From: SABI01 sp963676605
Lineage (GTDB): Bacteria > Spirochaetota > Spirochaetia > Sphaerochaetales > Sphaerochaetaceae
Reading direction: 5' to 3'
NCBI GenBank assembly: GCA_963676605.2
Contig: CAXXSP010000065.1
Span: 46,224-110,223, forward strand
DNA: 64,000 nucleotides
The notes below the pieces were generated by a model. The model saw only the letters and a program-made list of their open reading frames with translations, was not told the origin of the DNA and did not search any database. Position 1 is the stretch's first letter, and every line of letters begins with the position of its first letter. Shown in pieces: positions 7,969 to 16,753 of this stretch. The position numbers and the translations under genes were made by a program.

Positions 7969-9129
7969 TTAGAAAATTCCGGAATCGGGTAGGACGGCAA
8001 GAGAGAGTCTGGGGGTCTCGGGAGGAGTGAAGAGACGTACACTCTCCAGGGTATTGAACAGTTCACGCACATTTCCTGGCCAGGTATGGTTCATAAGGCG
8101 AAGAACACTCTCTTCCTCCAGCTCTCTTTTTTCTCCCACCTTGTTCAGATAATGAACAGCAAGGAGAGGAATGTCTTCAAGCCGATCCCGCAGGGGCGGG
8201 AGGCTGATAACGAGAGGTGCTATCCGGTGATAGAGGTCTTTGCGGAATCTGTTTTCTCTCGAAAGGGAGCCGATATTCTCATTGCTCAGGCTGAGGAGCT
8301 GGAAATCACTTCGTCTCACACACTCTGATCCTATCGGGAGGTATTCTCCCGTTTCCAGCACTCTGAGCAGCTTTCCCTGAATCTCATAGGGAAAATCCTC
8401 GATCTCATCAAGGAATAGAATGCCTCGATGCGCCCGGTCTATACATCCCTGACGGTCTTCTTTCGAATCGGTATAGGAGCCTTTTTTCGAGCCGAACAGA
8501 AAGGCATCGGAAAGTGTCGGCGTAATAGCCGAGCAGTTCACTTTTTCAACAGGAGTTCCCGGACTGCTGCAGTGGATGATCATATCGGCAACGACTTCTT
8601 TGCCGCTGCCCGTCTCTCCGGTGATATGAATCGCCCGGTAGCGTGTACCTACGGTTGATATCATATTCCTGATCTCTCTGATCTTCCGTGACTCTCCGAC
8701 AAGCGTGTCGGGTTTTTGAGGAGGAGGGGAGGAAGGGACCTGACCCCGATGTTCATCCTTCAGATAGGGATCAAGAGCCTTCGGGCCGGATACAGAGAGG
8801 AGGCACTGTATCAGCTGATTCCCTGTGAAGGGACGGTAAAGCACTGCCGTTGACCCGTCCGAGGCATAACTGCTCTGGAGTGACTTCCGTTCAGGAATGA
8901 AGAGTTTCGGACCGGGAATACGGGAGGAAAGCATGTACTCCAGGAGAGGAAAAACTCCCTGCGTGTGGTATCCCTCGTCGATAATGAGAAGGGGATGGGG
9001 ATCCTGTGTGATGGTGCGGCAGAGCGCTTTCAATCTCCTGTCATGCATGACACTGATAACCGGTGCAGCGAGATGACTCTGTATCTCATGAAGAAGTGTC
9101 TTATTTTTAGTAAACAGATAAACAGCCAT
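7969..9129 (-). CDS. NtrC-type AAA+ protein lacking a DNA-binding domain and with a degenerate GAFTGA loop
   Basis: 386 residues from ATG 9129, which has a well-placed GAGGAG site. A longer frame starts at 9210, overlapping rsmE by ATGA, but it has no better signal. The N-terminal 120 residues look like a receiver-type fold (LLIIDEG) without a clear phospho-acceptor set. The AAA+ domain has Walker A GETGSGKE (about 171-178), Walker B GILFLDEIED (about 236-245) and the R-finger region (FRKDLYHRIAPLVISLPPLR). The sigma54-contact loop, normally GAFTGA, reads GSYTDS (217-222). The protein ends right after the AAA+ lid (TWPGNVRELFNTLE), so there is no Fis-type helix-turn-helix. It looks like a sigma54 activator that has lost both sigma54 contact and DNA targeting; the present role is unknown. 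It lies directly downstream of rsmE. Confidence 0.8.
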   Translation of the reverse strand: MAVYLFTKNKTLLHEIQSHLAAPVISVMHDRRLKALCRTITQDPHPLLIIDEGYHTQGVFPLLEYMLSSRIPGPKLFIPERKSLQSSYASDGSTAVLYRPFTGNQLIQCLLSVSGPKALDPYLKDEHRGQVPSSPPPQKPDTLVGESRKIREIRNMISTVGTRYRAIHITGETGSGKEVVADMIIHCSSPGTPVEKVNCSAITPTLSDAFLFGSKKGSYTDSKEDRQGCIDRAHRGILFLDEIEDFPYEIQGKLLRVLETGEYLPIGSECVRRSDFQLLSLSNENIGSLSRENRFRKDLYHRIAPLVISLPPLRDRLEDIPLLAVHYLNKVGEKRELEEESVLRLMNHTWPGNVRELFNTLESVRLFTPPETPRLSLAVLPDSGIF

Positions 9130-9206
9130 GATGTACTCCTCATCAGAAGGTACTGAAATACTCCTGTGAGATAACTGTATGACGGGTTGTAGCTCTTTAC
9201 AATCTC

Positions 9207-9998
9207 TCAAGTGTGAGAGAGGAGGTCAATGGCATATTGTGAAGTAAGTGCAGAAGCTGCAACAGCTGCGGTTTCTGTTCTAAGGATGTTGGTCTGAAGC
9301 AGCACCGGCTGAGCCCCTTTTTCGAGGAGGAACGAGACTTCTTCCGTACTCAGCCCTCCCTCTGCTCCGATGAGGAGGGATAGGGGAGAGGAAGGATCTG
9401 ACTGAATCAGATGCTTCAGAGTTGAAAAGAGGGTGGGGGTTTTCTCTTCAAGGGACTGATGGAAGAAAAGGAGGCGGCCGGGATTTTCTATGTGCGAGAA
9501 GATATCGGAGATTTTGATCGGTTCCTCGATACGGGTAAGGACAGGAGATCCGCTCTGCTGAATAGCCTGCTGGGCCACCTTCCGGTACCGGGAAGCCTTC
9601 GTTTCCCAGTTTTTCGTCACATCCGAGACGGTGAACCTTGTCATCAGCGGGGTGATGCTTGTGATGCCGAGCTCACTGCACTGCCGGATGATCTGCTCGA
9701 GTTTTTTTCCTTTTCCCACTCCCTGGTAGAGATGAATGACAGGAAAAGGGCCCCTGAAGGAACTGAACGAGTCCGTTATCTCCTGTGCACCCTCACTCTG
9801 CTCTTCCGAGTTGACAGTAAGGGATTCTTTGGAGACAGAGGTGATGGTGAGCGTGTAATAGGTTCCCGTCCGGTCTCTTCCTGTGAAGGAGTCTCCCCTT
9901 TTGAGGCGGAGAACATTGGCAAGATAATGGCGGTCCTTTCCGGTGAGGATACACTCTTCCCCGCCGTGAAAGGAGGAAGGGAGGACGAAGATTCTCAT
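9207..9998 (-). CDS. rsmE: 16S rRNA (uracil-1498-N3)-methyltransferase RsmE
   Basis: 263 residues, the usual length. SPOUT-family marks are all present near the C-terminus: LLIGAEGGLSTEEVSFL (the S-adenosylmethionine-binding knot) and LLQTNILRTETAAVAASA. The N-terminal PUA-like domain begins MRIFVLPSSFHGGEECILTG. The enzyme methylates U1498 in helix 44 of 16S rRNA on the assembled 30S subunit. The ATG directly follows the TAG of the ctpA-like gene, so the two are translated from one message. Confidence 0.93.
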   Translation of the reverse strand: MRIFVLPSSFHGGEECILTGKDRHYLANVLRLKRGDSFTGRDRTGTYYTLTITSVSKESLTVNSEEQSEGAQEITDSFSSFRGPFPVIHLYQGVGKGKKLEQIIRQCSELGITSITPLMTRFTVSDVTKNWETKASRYRKVAQQAIQQSGSPVLTRIEEPIKISDIFSHIENPGRLLFFHQSLEEKTPTLFSTLKHLIQSDPSSPLSLLIGAEGGLSTEEVSFLLEKGAQPVLLQTNILRTETAAVAASALTSQYAIDLLSHT

Positions 9999-11426
9999 CT
10001 ACTTCCCGTCCCGAATGAATTCTACCGCCCGCTGTATCACAGGATCGAAATCAACGTCAGCAACTGGTCGTTCTTCGAACGGAATATGTCTCAGATACTC
10101 CCTTCTCAGGACCACACGGAATATATTCTCACTGATACCGGTATCAAGCGGGGCTACCTCGGTGAGGTAGGTGGTATAATCTTCCTCCGTTCCTTTCGGA
10201 TGCGCTTCGACGAAGGAGGAGGTGATATCGGTGGAGATGAACTCAAGGTAGGCGTCCATCTGTTCTTCTTTCACGATGATTCCCTCTGATTCGATATCGA
10301 CAGGGATTCCCACCTTGTGGATATCGTTTCCGTTCGGGGTCTGGTACTGGGACCAGGTGAGGGTATAATAGCCGTCACCGAAGGGGGAGACGATCTGTAT
10401 CAGCCCTTTCCCGAAGGTGGTGCTTCCGATGAGGGTCGCTCTTCCGTTATCACTCAGGGCTCCGGCGAGTATTTCCGAGCTTGAGGCGCTGCCCCCGTTC
10501 ACCAGGAGAACAAGCGGCAGCTCTTTCGGGACGATGAGTTCGTCACTGGCTACATACACTCTCTGGTTTTTCTTGTCTTTCGCATGTATCTGAACGATTT
10601 TGCCGTCATCAAGAATCATGTCTGCAATTCTGAGGGTCGAATCGACAATGCCTCCGGGGTTGTTCCTGAGGTCGATGATCAGAGCCGAACTATCCTCGAG
10701 ATCCATTGCGGCAAATTCGTCATAGACCTGCTCTGCTGTCGATTCGGTGAACTGCGTGATCTGAAGGTAGGCGATATCGCCGTCTATGATATCAGAGGAG
10801 ACCGTCGGAACCTGTACCGTCTGCCTGACGACATCGACTTCAAAGGTGACAGTTCCACGCAGGATCGTGAGGTGAACCGTTGTTCCCGGTTTTCCCTTCA
10901 GGGCCTTCGATGCTTCGTCAGCTTCCAGGTCATCAACGGCATTTCCATCGATATGGCTGATCAGGTCTCCCGATATGAGTCCGGCCTGCTCCGCAGGGGA
11001 GCCGGGGAAGACCGAAGTGATGTTGATCATGTAGGTCTCGGGGTTCGTGAAGTCTCGATACTCAAGGTAGTTTTTCGAGATATAGGAACCTATTCCGCTA
11101 TATTCTCCGGTTGTTTCTTCACTGAAGTCCGAACTCTCTTTTGAGACGATATATGCCGAGTATTCGTCCTTCAATCCCTCGAAGAGACCCTTCGCCATCT
11201 CCTCGTACACGTTCTTGTGATCTATATCGAAAAGAAAGTCTCTGTCGACTATCCTGTAGAGGAGTTCGAGCCTCTGCATATTCTGAGAGATCTCGTCTCC
11301 CGTCTGATCCTCGAGGGACTTATCTGAAAAAAGAGAGGAGACAATCTTCTCTTCTGCTCCTCCTGAAACGACCATCTGAGGAATGAGAATCAGGATGACA
11401 CACCATAGGATCATTAGCTTTTTCAT
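9999..11426 (-). CDS. C-terminal processing peptidase (S41 family, CtpA-like)
   Basis: 475 residues with a signal peptide (MKKLMILWCVILILIPQMVV), so it is periplasmic. The PDZ domain spans about 105-200 (GIGSYISKN..., FPGSPAEQAGLISGDLISHI). The protease core has LRNNPGGIVDSTLRIADMIL, the nucleophile segment GGSASSSEILAGAL (311-324) and the catalytic Lys in TFGKGLIQ (Lys340). S41 proteases trim C-termini of periplasmic proteins with a Ser/Lys dyad. The ATG has no Shine-Dalgarno. TATATT ends 6 bases upstream, but a good -35 is missing, so leaderless transcription is possible rather than shown. Divergent from lgt. Confidence 0.92.
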   Translation of the reverse strand: MKKLMILWCVILILIPQMVVSGGAEEKIVSSLFSDKSLEDQTGDEISQNMQRLELLYRIVDRDFLFDIDHKNVYEEMAKGLFEGLKDEYSAYIVSKESSDFSEETTGEYSGIGSYISKNYLEYRDFTNPETYMINITSVFPGSPAEQAGLISGDLISHIDGNAVDDLEADEASKALKGKPGTTVHLTILRGTVTFEVDVVRQTVQVPTVSSDIIDGDIAYLQITQFTESTAEQVYDEFAAMDLEDSSALIIDLRNNPGGIVDSTLRIADMILDDGKIVQIHAKDKKNQRVYVASDELIVPKELPLVLLVNGGSASSSEILAGALSDNGRATLIGSTTFGKGLIQIVSPFGDGYYTLTWSQYQTPNGNDIHKVGIPVDIESEGIIVKEEQMDAYLEFISTDITSSFVEAHPKGTEEDYTTYLTEVAPLDTGISENIFRVVLRREYLRHIPFEERPVADVDFDPVIQRAVEFIRDGK

Positions 11427-11473
11427 ACTCTCAATATACGGTAAAAGTTAACAAGAGACTACCTCTTCCATGG

Positions 11474-11502
11474 TTGACCACTCATCCTTCTCTTACTACA
11501 CT
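11474..11502 (+). promoter_or_regulatory. promoter of lgt, leaderless type
   Basis: TTGACC (11474-11479), 17-bp spacer, TACACT (11497-11502), then 6 bases to ATG 11509. It lies inside the 5' extension of the longer open frame (11470), which argues that the extension is not translated. Confidence 0.6.
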
Positions 11503-11508
11503 TCTTTC

Positions 11509-12501
11509 ATGGCTAACTATATTGCGTTTCCCACCTGGATATCACCGACGGTGTTTCCGGGGCTTCCTATCAGATGGTACTCCCTCATGTATCTGGTCGC
11601 CTTTGCCGTGACATATATCATGGTGAACAGGCAGAAGAAGAGAGGAAAGATAGATATAAGCAGTGACGATACACTCACTCTCTTTCTCTATGCGATCATA
11701 GGACTCATACTCGGTGCGAGACTTTTCTCGACCCTGTTCTATGAAGGTTCTTTCTATTACTGGACACATCCCCATCTCATTTTCTGGCCGTTCAGGAACG
11801 GACAGTTCGTCGGTCTTCCGGGGCTGAGCTATCACGGGGGGCTCGTGGGTGTGGTCGTCGGCGTCTATCTCTTTTCGAGGAAATACCGGTTCAACTACCT
11901 GCACCTCGGCGATATCCTGGTAACCGGTATCCCTCTCGGGTACACCTTCGGCCGTCTCGGGAATTTCATTAACGGTGAACTGTGGGGGAAGGTATCTACT
12001 CTTCCCTGGGCTATGACGTTTCCCCTTGCCAGGCGCTTTCCAGAGACCGAGGAGTGGGTGAGGGAGATGGCGCAATCTCTTTCGATCGAATACTCATCGG
12101 GTGCGCTGATCAATCTGCCTCGGCATCCCTCTCAGCTCTATGAGGCTCTGTTTGAAGGGATTCTTCTGTTCCTCTTCATGTACTTCATTATTCAGCCGAG
12201 AAGGAAAAGGGATGGATTTTCGATAGCCTGGTATCTGATCGGATACGGCACGGTCCGTTTCTTCATCGAGTATGTGAGGGAACCGGACAGGCAGATCGGC
12301 TACCTGATAGGGGACGGTCCGACCGAAAGGTTCACCTCGCTGCTGAATATCTCGATGGGACAGATCCTCTGTTTCGTCATGATTGCCTCGGGTATAGCAC
12401 TGCTGTTCCTTACCCGGTATCTTGATCAGAAAAAACAGGCGGCAGCGGCCGCACAAGCTGCCGCTGCTTCGGCGCGAAAAAGAAGGAAAAAGAAAAAATG
12501 A
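11509..12501 (+). CDS. lgt: phosphatidylglycerol-prolipoprotein diacylglyceryl transferase Lgt
   Basis: 330 residues from ATG 11509. The frame opens at 11470, but those 13 extra codons overlap the promoter, and homologues start near MANYIAFPTWISP. Lgt transfers diacylglycerol to the lipobox Cys of prolipoproteins in the inner membrane. Seven TM helices are visible. The signature GRLGNFINGELWGK and the SYHGGLVG segment with its essential His are intact. The C-terminus is an Ala- and then Lys/Arg-rich tail (AAAAAQAAAASARKRRKKKK), longer than usual. Its stop overlaps the next ATG by 4 bases (ATGA). Confidence 0.93.
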   Translation: MANYIAFPTWISPTVFPGLPIRWYSLMYLVAFAVTYIMVNRQKKRGKIDISSDDTLTLFLYAIIGLILGARLFSTLFYEGSFYYWTHPHLIFWPFRNGQFVGLPGLSYHGGLVGVVVGVYLFSRKYRFNYLHLGDILVTGIPLGYTFGRLGNFINGELWGKVSTLPWAMTFPLARRFPETEEWVREMAQSLSIEYSSGALINLPRHPSQLYEALFEGILLFLFMYFIIQPRRKRDGFSIAWYLIGYGTVRFFIEYVREPDRQIGYLIGDGPTERFTSLLNISMGQILCFVMIASGIALLFLTRYLDQKKQAAAAAQAAAASARKRRKKKK

Positions 12502-14276
12502 ACCAGATTGATTCTCGAATTGCTGCGGTGCAGGGGTACCTGAGATCCCATGGTCTCTCTGCGCTCTATATAAGCGGTACGGATGTTCACCTCGGGGAGT
12601 ATGTTCCTGAGAGGTACCGGAGCAGGGAGTGGATGACGGGGTTCACCGGTTCGGCGGGGACGGTTATTGTCACGCTGGACGGGTGTCACCTCTGGGTCGA
12701 CAGCCGCTACTATATCCAGGGTGAGCTTCAGACCAGGGAAAACGGGGTCACCCTTCATCTGCTGGGAATGGATGGCGTACAGCCGCCGTTCGAGTGGCTT
12801 GGGGGGAGGAAACTCGCTTCCCTTGCAGTGGATGGGACCACCATCAGTGTGGAAGACTTCCGATCACTCGAGAAGAAGCTGAGCGGAACCACTGCAGAGA
12901 TCACTGTCGTTGATGATGTGCTCGATACCCTCTGGGAGAGCAGACCCGAGCGGCCGTTCTCGCCTCTTCGTGACCTCCCTGTAAAAACGGCAGGGCGGAG
13001 CAGGAAAGAGAAGATCGAGCTTCTGAGAAATCTGATGAAAAAAGAAGGCACCGACGGTGTTCTGCTCAGTACCCTTGATGATATCGCGTGGGTGACGAAC
13101 CTGCGGGGACGGGATCTCCCGTTCACTCCTGTGTTCTATGCATACCTCGTGATCACACAGAAAAAGGCGGTGCTCTTCACCGACCTTTCCCGGTTTGACG
13201 ATGCCCTTCTTCCATCTGTTTCCCAGGATATAACGATCGCTCCCTACGAGAGCCTGAGTGACACTCTTCCTTCACTTCTCGAAGAGTGTTCATCGGTGCA
13301 GCTCGCGACCACTCAGACAACGGTAGCTCTCTTTGAAGCGGTGAAAGACATCACCCGGGTTGATGAAGTACAGATTCAGAGATCCACCTTCGAGAAGGCG
13401 AAGAAGGATGCGGCAGAGATTGAAGGCTTCCGCAGGGCTCACTACCTGGACGGTCTCGCTCTCGTGCGTTTTCTCGCCTCTCTCTCAAAAGAGAAGGAGA
13501 CGCTGACCGAAATCTCCATTGCGAAACGGCTTGAATCATTCAGGGAAATGAGTGAGGAGTATCTTTTCCCGTCGTTCTCCCCTATTGCAGGATACCGGGG
13601 ACACGGGGCGATGGAGCACTACAGTGCTACACAGGAGAGCTGTGCTGCACTTGAAGGAGATGGCCTGCTGGTGCTCGACACCGGAGGTCAGTACCTGAGC
13701 GGTACGACCGACGTGACCCGCACACTTCTGTTCGGAGAGCCGAGTGAAGAGATGAAACGAGATTATACTCTCGTCCTGAAAGGGAACCTTGCCCTCTCGA
13801 AGGCACGCTTTCCGCAGGGGACCTGCGGGTACCAGCTTGACGTCCTCGCCCGGCAGTTCCTCTGGGACAGAGGCTACACTTACCGTCACGGCACAGGACA
13901 CGGAGTGGGCTTCTCACTCGGTGTGCATGAAGGGCCGATGCGGATCAGCCCGAATGCCCTGGAGATTCCTCTGGAAGCAGGACATGTACTGAGCAATGAA
14001 CCGGGAATCTACCGAAGGGACGAGTGGGGAATCAGACTTGAGAACCTTGTCAGTGTCTTCAGTGAGGGAGTGACGGAATTCGGTCAGTTCAACACCTTCG
14101 AGGTGCTGACCCTCTGTCCTTTCGAGCGTTGTCTGATTGATTCCGCCCTCTTGAGTGATGAAGAGCTTTCCCTGCTCAATGCCTATCATCAGTGGGTATA
14201 CGAGGAGCTTTCCCGCTCGCTCAGTGAAGAAGATGGGCACTGGCTGAGAGAGGCCACTTTACCGATTGAAAGATAA
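12498..14276 (+). CDS. Xaa-Pro aminopeptidase (M24B, three-domain type)
   Basis: 592 residues: two creatinase-like N-terminal domains (about 1-300), an M24 pita-bread domain (about 310-525) and the C-terminal extension typical of the long AMPP type. The metal ligands are visible: Asp in LVLDTGGQYLSGTTDVTRT (two), His in GHGVGFSLGVHEGP, Glu in LSNEPGIY and Glu in IRLENLV. It removes N-terminal residues preceding proline in the cytoplasm. It is translationally coupled to lgt by the ATGA overlap; no functional link to lipoprotein synthesis is evident. Confidence 0.92.
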   Translation: MNQIDSRIAAVQGYLRSHGLSALYISGTDVHLGEYVPERYRSREWMTGFTGSAGTVIVTLDGCHLWVDSRYYIQGELQTRENGVTLHLLGMDGVQPPFEWLGGRKLASLAVDGTTISVEDFRSLEKKLSGTTAEITVVDDVLDTLWESRPERPFSPLRDLPVKTAGRSRKEKIELLRNLMKKEGTDGVLLSTLDDIAWVTNLRGRDLPFTPVFYAYLVITQKKAVLFTDLSRFDDALLPSVSQDITIAPYESLSDTLPSLLEECSSVQLATTQTTVALFEAVKDITRVDEVQIQRSTFEKAKKDAAEIEGFRRAHYLDGLALVRFLASLSKEKETLTEISIAKRLESFREMSEEYLFPSFSPIAGYRGHGAMEHYSATQESCAALEGDGLLVLDTGGQYLSGTTDVTRTLLFGEPSEEMKRDYTLVLKGNLALSKARFPQGTCGYQLDVLARQFLWDRGYTYRHGTGHGVGFSLGVHEGPMRISPNALEIPLEAGHVLSNEPGIYRRDEWGIRLENLVSVFSEGVTEFGQFNTFEVLTLCPFERCLIDSALLSDEELSLLNAYHQWVYEELSRSLSEEDGHWLREATLPIER

Positions 14277-14317
14277 TTGAGTATATTGAGAGAAATTACT
14301 ATGAAAGGAGATTCATC

Positions 14318-15964
14318 ATGGTAGAACCATTGAAGAAGAATAATAAGATACAGAGAAAGGGACCTGTCGTTCTCGTCATCATGGACGGCGTCGGGTTCGG
14401 TGCGTACAGCGATGGTGATGCAGTGAAGAATGCTCACACACAGGCGCTTGATGATTTCTACGCCACATCCCCGTGGACATCGCTGAAGGCTCACGGTGAA
14501 GCGGTCGGACTCCCCAGTGATGATGATATGGGAAACAGTGAGGTCGGCCACAATGCCATCGGCTGTGGGCGTGTGTTTGCCCAGGGTGCGAAACTTGTCG
14601 CCCAGAGCATCGACTCTGGAAAGATGTTTGAAGGAGATACCTGGAACCGTCTCGTCAACAACGTGAAAACACACGATTCCACACTCCACTTCATCGGACT
14701 CCTCAGTGACGGAAATGTCCACTCACATGTCGACACGTTGAAGAAGATGGTCACAAAGGCGAAGGAAATGAACGTCTCGAAGGTGCGGATTCATGCACTC
14801 CTTGACGGACGGGACGTCGGAGAGATGAGCGCTCTCGAGTACTTCGACCCCTTCGAGGAATTCCTTAATACTCTTAATGACGATGGCTTCGACGCACGGA
14901 TAGCGAGCGGCGGCGGCCGTATGGTGATCACCATGGACCGCTACAACGCAAACTGGTCCATGGTAGAGAAGGGCTGGAAGACACATGTTCTCGGAGAAGA
15001 GAGAATGTTCCCCTCAGCCCATGAGGCTATCGAAACCCTGAGAGAGGAAACCGGAGCGATCGACCAGGATCTTCCCCCCTTCGTTGTCGGTGACGACAAC
15101 GGTCCTGTTGGACCGATCGTTGACCATGACAGCGTCATTCTGTTCAACTTCCGCGGAGACCGCGCACTTGAGATCACAAAAGCCTTCGAAGCCGAAGAGC
15201 TGAGCGAATTCGACAGAAAGCGCAGACCCGATGTGGAGTATGCCGGAATGATGGAGTATGACGGAGACCTTCACGTCCCCGCCCAGTATCTTGTCTCTCC
15301 CCCCTCAATTGACAGGACGATGGCTGAATACCTCTGCGCAAGCAAGGTGAAGCAGTTCTCGATCAGTGAGACTCAGAAGTATGGACACGTTACCTATTTC
15401 TTCAACGGAAACAGAAGCGGCAAGTTCGATGAATCCCTCGAAACCTATGTCGAGATTCCTTCCGATGTCGTCCCCTTCGAACAGCGTCCCTGGATGAAGA
15501 CAGCCGAAATCACCGATGAAGTGATCAAGGTTCTCAGAAGCGGCGAGTATGATCTTATCAAGCTCAACTACCCGAATGGAGACATGGTGGGACACACCGG
15601 TATCTATCAGGCAGTGCTCTGCTCCATGGAAGCCATGGACCTTCAGCTCTCCCGGCTGAAGAAGGTCGTTGATGAGGTGGGAGGAGTGCTCCTCCTGACT
15701 GCGGACCACGGGAATGCAGACGACATGTTCGAACATAACAAGAAGGGTGAAGTGCAGGTGAAGGAGAACGGAAGTCCGAAGGCTAAGACCTCACACTCTC
15801 TCAATCCTGTCCCGTTCATTATCTACGACAGCGCGTATCAGGGTGAATATGAGAAGGAGTTGAAAGCAGGTCTCGGAATTTCCTCCGTCGCCGCTACAGT
15901 GATGAATCTTCTCGGCTTCGATGCTCCCGAAGATTATGATGAGAGTATACTGAAAATCAAATAG
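14318..15964 (+). CDS. gpmI: 2,3-bisphosphoglycerate-independent phosphoglycerate mutase
   Basis: 548 residues, normal for the family. It interconverts 3- and 2-phosphoglycerate in glycolysis. Metal and nucleophile motifs are intact: VIMDGVGFG near the N-terminus, the phospho-Ser in DMGNSEVGHNAIG (about Ser73), and LLTADHGNAD with a downstream TSHSLNPVPF His. AAAGGAG lies 7 bases before ATG 14318. Transcribed after the aminopeptidase gene with a 41-bp gap. Confidence 0.95.
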   Translation: MVEPLKKNNKIQRKGPVVLVIMDGVGFGAYSDGDAVKNAHTQALDDFYATSPWTSLKAHGEAVGLPSDDDMGNSEVGHNAIGCGRVFAQGAKLVAQSIDSGKMFEGDTWNRLVNNVKTHDSTLHFIGLLSDGNVHSHVDTLKKMVTKAKEMNVSKVRIHALLDGRDVGEMSALEYFDPFEEFLNTLNDDGFDARIASGGGRMVITMDRYNANWSMVEKGWKTHVLGEERMFPSAHEAIETLREETGAIDQDLPPFVVGDDNGPVGPIVDHDSVILFNFRGDRALEITKAFEAEELSEFDRKRRPDVEYAGMMEYDGDLHVPAQYLVSPPSIDRTMAEYLCASKVKQFSISETQKYGHVTYFFNGNRSGKFDESLETYVEIPSDVVPFEQRPWMKTAEITDEVIKVLRSGEYDLIKLNYPNGDMVGHTGIYQAVLCSMEAMDLQLSRLKKVVDEVGGVLLLTADHGNADDMFEHNKKGEVQVKENGSPKAKTSHSLNPVPFIIYDSAYQGEYEKELKAGLGISSVAATVMNLLGFDAPEDYDESILKIK

Positions 15965-15976
15965 CTTGCATGAGAG

Positions 15977-16747
15977 CTAGAGCAGTTCGGACCTTCCGCG
16001 GTAGAAACCGAGGGAGGTCCCTATTGTATAGATTGATGCTCCAGCCAGTGCGGATGGCGTGTTCATTCTACTCACGAAGATAAAGGCACCGATGAGAACG
16101 CAGGTCGTTCTTAGAGCTCTGATGAGAGTGAACCGTGATCTGTTCGTGAGATATAGCCCCCAGTAGGTGATCATCGAAATGATGCTGAGAGCTGCTATCA
16201 GCGCGATGATGATGGCCGGCAGCCGCGTGAACAGAAGCCCCGTGCTCTGAGAAGAGAAAACGGGTGCGAGCGTTGCGATCCACACCGCGAGCAGCGGAAT
16301 GAGTACATAGAACCGTCTGATTCTTGAGGTGTTCATCCCCATCTGGAATATCCCCGTCACAACATAGAAACTCAATGCCATGAACAGGAAGACAAGATAG
16401 AATTTCTCGAGCATGGGGTATTGGTTCTTCAGGATGAGAAATGCCGAGAATACAGGAAGGGTGAAGAAAGTGAAGAGCGTAAAGGTGATCGGTGAGAGTG
16501 TTCTCTCCACCTCATTCCTGCTCGTGGGCCTCAGCCTCAGGGCTCCCCAGACTCCGAGTCCGCTGGCAACAGCAAACAGGAGGGAGGCCGGCGTGTACAG
16601 AGGATGAATCAGGGAGAGAATTCTCGTTGTTTCATTTTCTATCGGCATACGGAGATAGATTCTGACGATCAGGTCGAAATGTATCAGAGCGATGGCGATA
16701 CAGAGTATTCCGTAGATAATAAGGCCGATTCGCCGTATTCGCTTCAT
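15977..16747 (-). CDS. multi-pass membrane protein of unknown function
   Basis: About 256 residues and seven to eight hydrophobic helices beginning MKRIRRIGLIIYGILCIAIA. ATG 16747 is chosen over the adjacent GTG 16750. I do not recognise a family; there are no conserved catalytic-looking residues and the few polar stretches are short loops. It follows the symporter gene by a few bases on the same strand, so it is probably co-transcribed. Confidence 0.7.
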   Translation of the reverse strand: MKRIRRIGLIIYGILCIAIALIHFDLIVRIYLRMPIENETTRILSLIHPLYTPASLLFAVASGLGVWGALRLRPTSRNEVERTLSPITFTLFTFFTLPVFSAFLILKNQYPMLEKFYLVFLFMALSFYVVTGIFQMGMNTSRIRRFYVLIPLLAVWIATLAPVFSSQSTGLLFTRLPAIIIALIAALSIISMITYWGLYLTNRSRFTLIRALRTTCVLIGAFIFVSRMNTPSALAGASIYTIGTSLGFYRGRSELL

Positions 16748-16753
16748 CACGTG

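Noticed and set aside
12430..12501. Ala/Lys/Arg tail of Lgt as a frameshift artefact
   Set aside because: It is in frame, ends in the ATGA overlap with the next gene, and a basic cytoplasmic tail is compatible with Lgt topology.
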